This document shows, piece by piece, positions 15,858 to 24,445 of a stretch of DNA of 64,000 nt. The position numbers and the translations under genes were made by a program. Under the pieces are notes generated by a model. That model was not told where the DNA came from. It did no database searches and saw only the letters and a list, made by a program, of their open reading frames with translations. The stretch is from UBA4421 sp002704225. Its GTDB lineage: Bacteria; Pseudomonadota; Gammaproteobacteria; Pseudomonadales; Azotimanducaceae. The DNA is taken from positions 1 to 64,000 of the forward strand of contig CACDWG010000011.1 in NCBI GenBank assembly GCA_902556425.1, given 5' to 3'. Numbering within the stretch: position 1 is the first letter of the stretch; each line of letters starts with the position of its first letter.

Positions 15858-16730
15858 TTAGGTTGCAGGAATGAAGCCTTCGGCGGCCTGCACCAAGGCT
15901 GGACCAAAGTCTTGGTCGTAGAGCCGGTTGAGCGTGCCAAGGCCGCCGGGGTTGGCGATGTTCACCTCCATGAGAATATCGTCCACGGTGTCGACGGCCG
16001 CGAACCCGATATTTTGAGTTAACAGGTCCTTGGCGATAGCCTCTACGAGTGTCGATTGGTTATGGTCGAGCACCGTGACCTGTGCCTCGCCCTGTTGTGC
16101 CAGATTGGCGTGCAGTTGATCGGTTGGCACGCGCAGATAGCTGCCAATAATGCGACCCGCGACGACCAGAGAGCGGGTTTCCCCGAGAGCGACCTCCGGC
16201 AGAAAACGTTGCAGCACGAAGTAGTCGCCGGGGCGTTTGTGCATCTCAGTGATCACGGTCTGCGTTTCGTTCGGTTGCAGGTGCTTGACCCCTTCGCCAA
16301 AGCTACCGGCCAAGGGCTTAAGTATCCACTGTCCCGGTTCCGCCTGCATGGCGTCGATCAGCGTCTGTGGATCTGCGGCGATGTAGTGGCGGGCGGAATG
16401 CTCCCCCCAGGCCGCCTTACCATGCTTGAGTGCCAAGGCAGCGGGCGAATTGATGACTTTTCGCGGGGGCAGCTCGCTCATCAGTTGCAGCCAGTCGAAA
16501 AACCCTTGACGGGGACCGAAGCCTACGGGCCAGATCAAGTCGTAGTTGGCCAGTGCGTTGCCATTGCTGACAAGGCCGCTGGGCGTGCGATGGATCGAGT
16601 TGTGTTTGTTCTCGCTGACTTGCCAGCCAGCGTCACGAAACGCTCTGGGTAATGTTCGGGCGTTGTCGTTGCCCTGCCGGTTGCCCTGCGAATGTGGTGA
16701 GATCAAAAACAGTATCTGAGGCCTGGGCAT
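15858..16730 (-). CDS. Glutathione synthetase-like ATP-grasp ligase (divergent GshB)
   Basis: A 290-residue ATP-grasp protein. GQWILKPLAGSFGEGVKHL is the ATP-binding loop/strand, and MEVNIANPGGLGTLNRLY matches the E-x-N metal motif and the glutathione-synthetase C-terminal signature. The N-terminal third (PRPQILFLISPHSQGNRQGN) differs clearly from classical GshB. It may ligate glycine to gamma-glutamylcysteine or act on a related peptide. Start 16730 is chosen by similarity; an upstream extension to 16799 has no recognisable match. It is divergent from nadA and convergent with the SDR. No gshA is adjacent. Confidence 0.72.
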   Translation of the reverse strand: MPRPQILFLISPHSQGNRQGNDNARTLPRAFRDAGWQVSENKHNSIHRTPSGLVSNGNALANYDLIWPVGFGPRQGFFDWLQLMSELPPRKVINSPAALALKHGKAAWGEHSARHYIAADPQTLIDAMQAEPGQWILKPLAGSFGEGVKHLQPNETQTVITEMHKRPGDYFVLQRFLPEVALGETRSLVVAGRIIGSYLRVPTDQLHANLAQQGEAQVTVLDHNQSTLVEAIAKDLLTQNIGFAAVDTVDDILMEVNIANPGGLGTLNRLYDQDFGPALVQAAEGFIPAT

Positions 16731-16835
16731 CCGGCTTTCCGCAGCGCATTGAGTGGTGCAGTGAATCAGGCCACAAATCGCTGATTTGTGACAGCCCAAG
16801 GTTTGGATTTATGATCGGCTTCCGAATCTACCGCG

Positions 16836-17900
16836 GTGGCTAAATTGAGCAGCAAAATTGACACTCTTCCCGATTACTCGCTCGCGCCAGAAGACGTGCC
16901 GCTGGTTGGCAGCCCGGTGTTGGACGACGCTGAGCGCGATATGCTCAAGTCCCGTATTGCCGAAAGCTTGCAGCGTCAGGGTATGGCACTGGTTGCCCAT
17001 TACTATGTCGATGGCGATATCCAAGATTTAGCGGAACAAACCGGTGGCTGCGTGTCCGACTCGCTGGAAATGGCGCGTTTCGGTCGTGACCATTCTGCCG
17101 AACAGCTGGTAGTAGCCGGTGTGCGCTTTATGGGCGAAACAGCAAAAATTCTATCGCCGGAGAAGCGCGTATTCATGCCAACGCTGGAGGCGGAGTGCTC
17201 GCTGGATTTGGGTTGTCCGCCGAATGTTTTTGCGGAATTTACGGCTCTGCACCCGGATCGCACTGTTGTGGTGTACGCCAATACGTCCGCTCAGGTCAAA
17301 GCCTTGGCGGATTGGGTCGTCACCAGCAGTTGTGCGCTGGACATCGTCAGCAGCCTCAAGGCCAAGGGCGAAAAAATACTGTGGGCCCCGGACAAACATC
17401 TGGGTCGTTACATTCAAGCCCAAACCCAAGCCGATATGATGCTGTGGAGTGGTGCCTGTGTTGTCCACGAAGAATTTAAGTCTCAGGCGTTGGAAGACCT
17501 GAGAAAGGTTTATCCCGATGCCGGTGTTTTGGTGCACCCAGAGTCACCGAGTTCTGTGATTGCCTCGGCAGATGTCGTGGGTTCCACCAAGGCCATTGTC
17601 GATGCGGCGGCTGCCATGCCGAATGACACTTTTATCGTGGCAACGGATCGAGGGATCTTTCACAAGCTGCGCCAGCAGAATCCGACCAAGACCTTTATCG
17701 AGGCGCCCACGGCGGGAGATGGTGCGACTTGTCGCTCCTGCGCCCACTGCCCTTGGATGGCAATGAATGAGCTCAGGGCATTAGACCGAGTGTTGAGGGA
17801 CGCTGAATATCGCAACCAATGCGAGATCCATGTGGACCCGGAATTGGGTCAAAGGGCCAAACGGCCGTTGGATCGAATGCTGGCCTTTCAGGCTCGTTAA
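16836..17900 (+). CDS. nadA: Quinolinate synthase
   Basis: NadA condenses iminoaspartate (from NadB) with dihydroxyacetone phosphate to make quinolinate in de novo NAD synthesis. The 354-residue product has the three cysteines that ligate its [4Fe-4S] cluster: Cys121 (LEAECSLDLGCP), Cys208 (WSGACVVHEEF) and Cys305 in the CRSCAHCPWMAMN triad, each eight residues later than in the E. coli enzyme, which has 347 residues. The start is GTG 16836; no ATG is in frame nearby and no strong ribosome binding site is seen. Its TAA overlaps the TAA of the convergent bepA by two bases. It stands alone, without nadB or nadC. Confidence 0.96.
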   Translation: MAKLSSKIDTLPDYSLAPEDVPLVGSPVLDDAERDMLKSRIAESLQRQGMALVAHYYVDGDIQDLAEQTGGCVSDSLEMARFGRDHSAEQLVVAGVRFMGETAKILSPEKRVFMPTLEAECSLDLGCPPNVFAEFTALHPDRTVVVYANTSAQVKALADWVVTSSCALDIVSSLKAKGEKILWAPDKHLGRYIQAQTQADMMLWSGACVVHEEFKSQALEDLRKVYPDAGVLVHPESPSSVIASADVVGSTKAIVDAAAAMPNDTFIVATDRGIFHKLRQQNPTKTFIEAPTAGDGATCRSCAHCPWMAMNELRALDRVLRDAEYRNQCEIHVDPELGQRAKRPLDRMLAFQAR

Positions 17901-19399
17901 CCCCGAGTCGCGCGAATTTCCGTGCGCAGATTTTGAATGCGCTGGGTCAGTTTGGCGTGCAGCTGCCGATTGCCGCCTGCGACCAAGTTCTTAGCGTACT
18001 CCAAATGTTGAATCGCTCGATGCGGCGCACCGTTTAGGTAGAAAAATTCAGCTCTGGCGAGATGTACATCGACCACGTTGCCAGCCAATCCCGATGTTTC
18101 TGCCAGTTCGAACCAGACCAGTGGGTCGTGTGGCCGTTGCCGAGAGATCTGTTTGTAGATGCGTTCCGCCCATGCGTATTCCTGATCCGCAATAAGGGCT
18201 TGTGCGTGCAGCATGGATAGCGGATAGCTGTCGGGATAGAAGGTGAGGGCGCGGCCCAGCAGTTCGTTCGCTTGCTCTGTGCGTTCGGCGTTGATCAACA
18301 GTTCGGCGTATGCCCCAACGTACAGGACGCTTTGCGGGTTGCGCTCATACAGTTCCTCGACCAGTTGTAGCGCCTCGTCGTGTTGATCATCGCGGCTTAA
18401 TGCCAGCGCCAAGCCATATTTCATGGCCAGATCATTGGGGGCTCTTGTCAGCGATTTACGGAAGTTCGCGACATCGAATGCTGGGTTGTCGCTGTAATTT
18501 TGCTGGGCTCTGATCCGAGCGATTTGATAATCCAGTGCCAAGGTTGGATCGATGGGTTTGGCCTCACCGTAACTGCGTGCTTGGTTTTTGGCATCGCTGA
18601 TTCGGCTCTCGGAAAGCGGGTGCGTAAGCAAAAATTCCGGTGGACGTTTGGTGAATCGATACGCCTGCTGCATACGTTCAAACATCCTCGCCATGGCGTT
18701 GGGGTCGATGTCCGCTCGCACCAGAGTGCTGAGACCGACCCGGTCTGCCTCCTGCTCCCGCTCGCGGCTGAATCGCAGTTGATTTGACTGGCCGATGGCC
18801 TGAGCCGTTGTCAGAGCAGCCAACCCTGCATCAGAGCCGCCAGCCGCGCCAACCAAAACAGCCGCAAGCAAGCCGATCATCGTGGGCACCGATGCGGCTT
18901 GTTGCGCTTGAATGCCGCGAGCGAAGTGACGTTGGCTCAAGTGGGCCATTTCGTGCGCAATAACGGATGAGTATTCGGCAACGTCCTCGGCATAGATCAG
19001 CAAGCCGAGGTTGATGCCGATAATGCCGCCGGGTGCAGCAAAGGCATTGATGTTCGGGTTGTCGACGACGACGACGGCTTGTAGCGGTTGCCGCATGTCC
19101 GAATATTGGGCCAGATTTCGAATATGCTGTTCGACGTAATACTGGATCAGGACGTCATCGGCCATCGGCAATGCGGCATTGATTTGCTTGAGGAAGACCG
19201 AGCCGATTTGGGCCTCCATCTGCGGCGATACGATACTGGATGAGCCATCGCCCAGACTGGGGAGATTGTGAGGGTTCGATGCAGTGGCTGGCATCATAAG
19301 CGACACCATCAGGCACGAAAGTGCGATAACGGAGCGAGCCCGGCGGGGTGCAGATGGCGGCTGATGCCGATGTTGTGGGTGGGTCTTGGTTGCAGCCAT
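17897..19399 (-). CDS. bepA: Periplasmic M48 metalloprotease/chaperone BepA (YfgC) with TPR domain
   Basis: BepA degrades or rescues misassembled outer-membrane proteins such as LptD. The roughly 500-residue product has a signal peptide-like hydrophobic segment (VIALSCLMVSLMMPATAS), the zinc motif HEMAH (His149, Glu150, His153), a third ligand region EREQEADRVG, and a C-terminal TPR region from about residue 290. The gapped His switch of E. coli BepA could not be checked by eye. The start is uncertain: ATG 19399 gives a plausible signal peptide, with upstream ATGs at 19450 and 19471. In Pseudomonas bepA, tusA and perM are neighbours; here bepA is divergent from tusA, about 100 bases away. Confidence 0.92.
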   Translation of the reverse strand: MAATKTHPQHRHQPPSAPRRARSVIALSCLMVSLMMPATASNPHNLPSLGDGSSSIVSPQMEAQIGSVFLKQINAALPMADDVLIQYYVEQHIRNLAQYSDMRQPLQAVVVVDNPNINAFAAPGGIIGINLGLLIYAEDVAEYSSVIAHEMAHLSQRHFARGIQAQQAASVPTMIGLLAAVLVGAAGGSDAGLAALTTAQAIGQSNQLRFSREREQEADRVGLSTLVRADIDPNAMARMFERMQQAYRFTKRPPEFLLTHPLSESRISDAKNQARSYGEAKPIDPTLALDYQIARIRAQQNYSDNPAFDVANFRKSLTRAPNDLAMKYGLALALSRDDQHDEALQLVEELYERNPQSVLYVGAYAELLINAERTEQANELLGRALTFYPDSYPLSMLHAQALIADQEYAWAERIYKQISRQRPHDPLVWFELAETSGLAGNVVDVHLARAEFFYLNGAPHRAIQHLEYAKNLVAGGNRQLHAKLTQRIQNLRTEIRATRG

Positions 19400-19501
19400 A
19401 CCTAAATAGTACGCGAAAGCCCGGTGGAGTGGATGATAAAACCGTCGCATAGCGCGCTGTCTGTAGGCCAAGTTCTTGGGGTGCTGTGTTACATTGGCAG
19501 G

Positions 19502-19747
19502 ATGAGCGAGCCTACTCCAACAGCTGACGTCGAATTAGATTTACAGGGTCTTATGTGCCCTATGCCCTTGCTGAAAGCGAAAAAAGCATTGAACGGCATG
19601 GCCGCGTCGCAAACGTTGCACGTATTGGCAACGGATCCGGGATCAGAGCGTGATTTTCAAGTCTTCGCCCAGCAGAGTGGTAACACACTGTTGGAGTCGT
19701 CCTCGCTCAATGGCGTTTACTCCTACTGGATTCGGAAAAAAGCATGA
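19502..19747 (+). CDS. tusA: TusA-family sulfurtransferase (SirA-like)
   Basis: An 81-residue small sulfur-carrier protein. LDLQGLMCPMPLLKAKKAL holds the conserved Cys-Pro-x-Pro active site that carries persulfide in tRNA thiolation or molybdenum-enzyme maturation. ATG 19502 is chosen because GGCAGG precedes it and it gives the family length of about 80; the frame extends back to 19424 without similarity. Its stop overlaps the ATG of perM (ATGA at 19744-19747), and this tusA-perM order is also known in Pseudomonas, where the tusA-like gene (PA1006) affects molybdenum metabolism. Confidence 0.9.
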   Translation: MSEPTPTADVELDLQGLMCPMPLLKAKKALNGMAASQTLHVLATDPGSERDFQVFAQQSGNTLLESSSLNGVYSYWIRKKA

Positions 19748-20829
19748 ACTTTATCGATGTGTTGGGTCGCTGGGTAAATCGGTATTTTTCGCGGCCAGAT
19801 GCCATTTTTTTGGTGGCCGCCATACTCGCTGTTTCCGCCGTTCTGTATGTGTTGGCCGGAGCCTTGGCACCGGTGCTTACGGGTTTGGTCATCGCGTTTT
19901 TGCTGCAAGGCCTTGTGGAACGGCTAGAGAGTATTGGCTGCCATCGGCTGCTCGCCATCGTCATTGCGATGGTCGTACTCATTGGTAGCGTGTTTGCCAT
20001 CGTGCTGTTGGTTGTGCCGCTGGTTTGGCAGCAAGCGTCCAGCCTGCTGGCGCTGGCGCCGTCGGTCATTGGTATGTTGCGTGATGGCTTGTCTGGGTTG
20101 GCGGCGCGCTTTCCCGAGTTTATTACGGAAGAGCAGATTCTTGGCGTGGTGAACGAAAGCTCAAAGGAGTTGGGGAATCTCAGCGCGTTTTTGTTGGAAA
20201 GTGCGTTTTCTCAGGTGTTCTCACTCTTCGGTTTGTTGATCTATCTGGTGCTCGTGCCGATATCGGTGTTCTTCTTGCTCAAGGACAAAGAAACGCTGAT
20301 GGCACACGTGCTTTCACTGCTGCCAAAGGACCGCCCGTTATTGGATGCCGTTGGTTTGGAAATGAACGCGCAGCTTGGAAATTACGTTCGCGGCAAAGCG
20401 ATTGAAATTTTGGTTGTTGGCACGGTCAGCTTTATTACCTTTCTGTTTTTCGGCCTGAATTATGCGGCCTTGCTCAGCGTGGTGGTGGGTCTTTCGGTCT
20501 TGGTCCCCTTTATTGGTGCCGCCATCGTTACGCTGCCCGTCTTTGTTATCGCGGTGCTGCAGTTTGGTTGGTCCTTGGATCTGGGTTGGGTGATGTTGGC
20601 TTACGCGGTCATTCAGTTTTTGGATGGTAATGTGCTCGTGCCTCTGCTTTTTTCTGAAGCGGTCGATTTGCACCCGATCACCATTATTGTTGCTGTTCTG
20701 GCCTTTGGCGGGCTGTGGGGTTTGTGGGGGGTTTTCTTCGCCATTCCTCTTGCCACACTAATTAAGGCGATCTACGTGGCTTGGCCCCGAGCAACCGACG
20801 GTGACAGCCAACCCGCCACCGCTCTTTAA
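19744..20829 (+). CDS. perM: AI-2E family transporter / PerM-like permease
   Basis: A 361-residue inner-membrane protein with seven to eight hydrophobic segments, including AIFLVAAILAVSAVLYVLAG, a long amphipathic middle stretch, and the conserved LVPISVFFLLKDKE and FGGLWGLWGVFFAIPLATLIKA motifs of the AI-2E exporter family (PF01594). The family includes quorum-signal exporters and Na+/H+ antiporters, so the substrate is open. It overlaps tusA by four bases and is probably co-translated. The metalloprotease gene follows after 12 bases. Confidence 0.9.
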   Translation: MNFIDVLGRWVNRYFSRPDAIFLVAAILAVSAVLYVLAGALAPVLTGLVIAFLLQGLVERLESIGCHRLLAIVIAMVVLIGSVFAIVLLVVPLVWQQASSLLALAPSVIGMLRDGLSGLAARFPEFITEEQILGVVNESSKELGNLSAFLLESAFSQVFSLFGLLIYLVLVPISVFFLLKDKETLMAHVLSLLPKDRPLLDAVGLEMNAQLGNYVRGKAIEILVVGTVSFITFLFFGLNYAALLSVVVGLSVLVPFIGAAIVTLPVFVIAVLQFGWSLDLGWVMLAYAVIQFLDGNVLVPLLFSEAVDLHPITIIVAVLAFGGLWGLWGVFFAIPLATLIKAIYVAWPRATDGDSQPATAL

Positions 20830-20841
20830 AAGGTCAGGCGT

Positions 20842-23451
20842 ATGCTCTGGACAAAATCAAATTCAATCAACTTGGGCTCGCTGCTGTGCGTGGTTGTACT
20901 GTCCGCGTGCGCGCAGGTAGCGCCTGTATCGCCCAATCCCATCGCGGCACAAGCCGCGGAGCCTGCGGCCCAAACGTCCGATACGGATGAAGCTGACAGT
21001 GACGCCTTGCCACGCATTGCATCTTTTATAGAAGACAGTGTGGCCGTGCCGGGTTTTTTTGATCTGTACCAAGAAAACAGTAGTGGCACCGTATATCTGC
21101 GTATTCCCGCGGATCAGCTGGATCAAGAGCTGATTTACACCGCTACGGTGACCGATGGGGTTGTCAAAACCGGTCTGTTTCGTGGGCAATATCGTGACAA
21201 TAAGATCCTGAAGTTACAGCGCCACTTTGATCGTATCGAAGTTGTGCAGCCCAATACCCGGTTTTACTTTGATCCTGAGAGTCCGCTGAGCCGTGCAGCG
21301 GATGCCAACGCGCCGGACGCCGTGTTGGCGGTAATGGACATTGTTGCGCAAGACACCGCCGCGGATGCTGGAGCAGGGGCGGAGCCCAGCGCGGTGCTTG
21401 TGGATTTCACGCCGGTTCTATTGAGCGAAAATCTCACGCAAATCAAGCCAGCGAAAAAGCCAGGTGCCAAGCCGGGCAAAGCGCTGACGCTGGGTAAATT
21501 CACTAGGGAGCGTTCCAAGGTCGTCCGTCTGGCGAGCTATCCTGACAATGCGCTAGTACACACCAATTTGGTCTATGAGGTTGCTGCACCCATGGTGTCC
21601 GGAGGGGACGACGTGACCGATGCGCGGGCGATGACCGCGAGCGTTCAGCACAGCTTCATCAAAATGCCAAATGTCGGATACGAGCCGCGTCTGGACGACT
21701 ACCGAGTCGGTTTTTTCACCGACCGTATAACGGATATGACGAGTCGAGACCCTGCGCCCTACCGTGATGTAATCAAGCGTTGGCATCTGGTCAAAAAACA
21801 TCCGGAAATGGCTGTTTCTGATCCGGTAGAGCCCATCGTCTGGTGGCTTGAAAACACGACGCCACTCGAATTTCGCGACATGATTACCCGGGCAGCGTTA
21901 AGCTGGAACAGTGCGTTCGAAGCGGCGGGCTTCAGTAATGCCATCGTGGTCAAGCAACAGCCAGATGACGCCGACTGGGATGCCGGCGACATTCGTTACA
22001 ACGTGTTGCGCTGGACGTCATCGGCGACCCCACCCTTTGGTGGCTACGGCCCCTCGTTTTCTAACCCGCGCACCGGTCAAATCATCGGTGCCGACATCAT
22101 GTTGGAATTTGCGTTTTTGACCAACCGTCTGCGTATTCAAAATCTGCTGCAGCCTGATGATTTCGCGCACAATGGGGTGCACGAACATTACTGCTCTCTG
22201 GGCGCGCAAATTCAGGCGGATTATCTGTTTGCGCAACAGGCCCTGCTCAGTACGGATGCTGGGCCAGCACTGTCCGAGCGATTGACCGAAGACAGCATCT
22301 ACATGCTGATTCTGCATGAGATCGGTCATACCTTGGGGCTGACACATAACATGCGTGCAAGCCAGCTGCAGTCTGATGTGTTCGATGCGCAAGCCGTTGA
22401 AACTCAAGGTCTGTCAGGGTCGGTGATGGACTACGAAGCGGTGAACGTGGCGCCAGAAGGCAAGACTCAGACATGGTTCTACCAGAAGCGGCCTGGCCCT
22501 TACGACGCCTGGGCGCTGCAGTACGGCTACGGCGAGTATTCTGACGCCCAGCTGCAGGCGTTGCTGGCACAGTCGACGCAAGCCGAGTTGGTTTACGGTA
22601 ACGATGCTGACGACATGCGGCGCTCAGGCAATGGCATTGATCCGCACATCAATATTTACGACCTCAGCAATGACGCAATTGGCTATGCGGAGATGCGGCT
22701 CGCTCATTTGCGAACGGTTCAGGATCGTTTGCCCGAGCAGTACCGCGGCGAGAGCTATCAAGGGTTGGTCAATGCGTTCGCGGCGCTCATGAGTCAGTAT
22801 CGCCGATCCGGTGGGGTTGTTTCACGCTATGTGGGGGGGGTTCATATTGATCGCCAGCCGCCGAATGTATCCCGTCGGCAGCCCTATACACCGGTGTCCG
22901 CAGCGCAGCAGCGCCGAGCCATGGATGTGCTGAATCGCTACCTGTTTGCGCCCGATGTCTTGCAGGGGGCAGAACCGTTGCTTGTCCGGCTGCAGCCCCA
23001 GCGGAGAGGGTTCGACTTTTTTGGCAAACCGGAAGATCCAAAAGTCCATGAAGCTCTGCTCCGCGTTCAGAAAAGTGTGCTGAGCCACCTGCTGCACCCC
23101 ACTACGCTTCAGCGGCTTGTAGACACGCGCCGCTACGGGGGGCGATACAGCGCCCATGAAATGTTGCAGACCTTGAGCGACGGTCTCTTTGCCGCTGACC
23201 TTGCAGGCAACGTCAACAGCTACCGGCAAAACGTTCAGATTGAGTACGTGGGGATGTTGGAAGCGGCCCTAGCCAGCAGCGAATACAGTCACAACATCAA
23301 GGCGGCTATCTACGCTCAGCTCCGCCAGTTATCGGATTCTTTGGCCGGAAAAATTGGTGCCAAGGGTTATGTTATGTTGAATGCCGCCACCCAGGCGCAT
23401 ACAAACTATTTGGATTTCACCTTGCGCAAAGCGTTAGCGGTAGAAAAGTAA
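20842..23451 (+). CDS. Large zinc-dependent metalloprotease lipoprotein (DUF5117/DUF5118/DUF4953 type)
   Basis: An 869-residue protein exported as a lipoprotein: the N-terminal hydrophobic stretch ends in LSACAQ (lipobox Cys23). The region after about residue 60 resembles DUF5118 and the middle DUF5117, followed by a metzincin-like catalytic domain with HEIGHTLGLTH (His492, Glu493, His496, His502) and the downstream SVMDYEAVNV Met-turn. Such proteins are common in Bacteroidetes and marine gammaproteobacteria; no substrate is established. It lies 12 bases after perM and about 100 bases before dapA, where relatives usually have bcp and gcvR. Likely attached to the outer membrane and acting on extracellular or periplasmic peptides. 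Confidence 0.87.
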   Translation: MLWTKSNSINLGSLLCVVVLSACAQVAPVSPNPIAAQAAEPAAQTSDTDEADSDALPRIASFIEDSVAVPGFFDLYQENSSGTVYLRIPADQLDQELIYTATVTDGVVKTGLFRGQYRDNKILKLQRHFDRIEVVQPNTRFYFDPESPLSRAADANAPDAVLAVMDIVAQDTAADAGAGAEPSAVLVDFTPVLLSENLTQIKPAKKPGAKPGKALTLGKFTRERSKVVRLASYPDNALVHTNLVYEVAAPMVSGGDDVTDARAMTASVQHSFIKMPNVGYEPRLDDYRVGFFTDRITDMTSRDPAPYRDVIKRWHLVKKHPEMAVSDPVEPIVWWLENTTPLEFRDMITRAALSWNSAFEAAGFSNAIVVKQQPDDADWDAGDIRYNVLRWTSSATPPFGGYGPSFSNPRTGQIIGADIMLEFAFLTNRLRIQNLLQPDDFAHNGVHEHYCSLGAQIQADYLFAQQALLSTDAGPALSERLTEDSIYMLILHEIGHTLGLTHNMRASQLQSDVFDAQAVETQGLSGSVMDYEAVNVAPEGKTQTWFYQKRPGPYDAWALQYGYGEYSDAQLQALLAQSTQAELVYGNDADDMRRSGNGIDPHINIYDLSNDAIGYAEMRLAHLRTVQDRLPEQYRGESYQGLVNAFAALMSQYRRSGGVVSRYVGGVHIDRQPPNVSRRQPYTPVSAAQQRRAMDVLNRYLFAPDVLQGAEPLLVRLQPQRRGFDFFGKPEDPKVHEALLRVQKSVLSHLLHPTTLQRLVDTRRYGGRYSAHEMLQTLSDGLFAADLAGNVNSYRQNVQIEYVGMLEAALASSEYSHNIKAAIYAQLRQLSDSLAGKIGAKGYVMLNAATQAHTNYLDFTLRKALAVEK

Positions 23452-23554
23452 TGCCCAATCTGCTCAGTTTACCGCTTACAGTGGGCGACGACGCTTGTGA
23501 CCTGACAGCGTGCTGCGTACCATTTCGTCTTTCTAAATCAAGCAGGCCATTGAT

Positions 23555-24445
23555 ATGTTGACTGGGAGTATTGTCGCTCTGGTTACCCCTATGCATGAAA
23601 GCGGCGAGGTGGCTTGGGACGCGCTAGACGAATTGATTGAATGGCATGTACAAAGCGGTACCCACGGCATTGTTCCGATGGGAACGACAGGTGAATCAGC
23701 GACCTTGGACACCGAAGAGCACTTGCAGGTCATTAAGCGCACGATTGATCGGGTGGCTGGGCGCATTCCGGTGATTGCTGGAACCGGCAGCAACTCTACG
23801 GCAGAAGCGATTCATCAGACCCAAGAGGCGGAAGCCGCTGGTGCAGATGCCTGCTTACTGGTGACGCCCTATTACAACAGGCCGACTCAGGAAGGTTTAT
23901 TCCGGCACTTTGAGGCTATTGCTGCGTCTACCTCAGTACCTGTGGTTTTGTATAACGTACCGCCTCGTACGGGCTGCGATCTGACGGCAGAGACCGTTGG
24001 CCGACTCGCTACATTGGATGGCATCGTAGGCATCAAGGAAGCTTGTGGTGATGCATCTCGAGTGACTCATATTCGAGATGCAGTAGCGGCTCACGGCGTG
24101 GACGAGTTCTTTATTCTGTCCGGCGAAGATGCGCAAACCATGCAAATGATGACGTTGGGTGCCGTAGGCACGATCTCTGTCACCGCCAATGTATTGCCCG
24201 CGCAGATGTCCGAATTTTGTGCCGCATTCTTACGTGGTGATGTCGAGCAAGCGTCTGCCCTGGACCAGCGATTGCAGCCAGTACATGACATTGTTTTTGT
24301 CGAGTCGAGTCCGACGCCCACCAAGTGGGCCTTGGCGGATCTCGGTCGTATGCCCGGCGGTATCCGTTTGCCACTTATCCCGCTCAGTGTTGAGCATCAT
24401 CAAGAAGTGCGTCTGCGTATTCAGACGGCAGGGAACAACCAATGA
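23555..24445 (+). CDS. dapA: 4-hydroxy-tetrahydrodipicolinate synthase
   Basis: DapA condenses pyruvate with aspartate semialdehyde, the first committed step of lysine and diaminopimelate synthesis. The 296-residue product has every key residue at the E. coli position: GTTGES at 43-48 (Thr44, Thr45), Tyr133 in YNVPPRTG and the Schiff-base Lys161 in GIKEACGD. The start matches the family. Its TGA overlaps the ATG of bamC by four bases, the conserved gammaproteobacterial dapA-bamC arrangement. Confidence 0.97.
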   Translation: MLTGSIVALVTPMHESGEVAWDALDELIEWHVQSGTHGIVPMGTTGESATLDTEEHLQVIKRTIDRVAGRIPVIAGTGSNSTAEAIHQTQEAEAAGADACLLVTPYYNRPTQEGLFRHFEAIAASTSVPVVLYNVPPRTGCDLTAETVGRLATLDGIVGIKEACGDASRVTHIRDAVAAHGVDEFFILSGEDAQTMQMMTLGAVGTISVTANVLPAQMSEFCAAFLRGDVEQASALDQRLQPVHDIVFVESSPTPTKWALADLGRMPGGIRLPLIPLSVEHHQEVRLRIQTAGNNQ

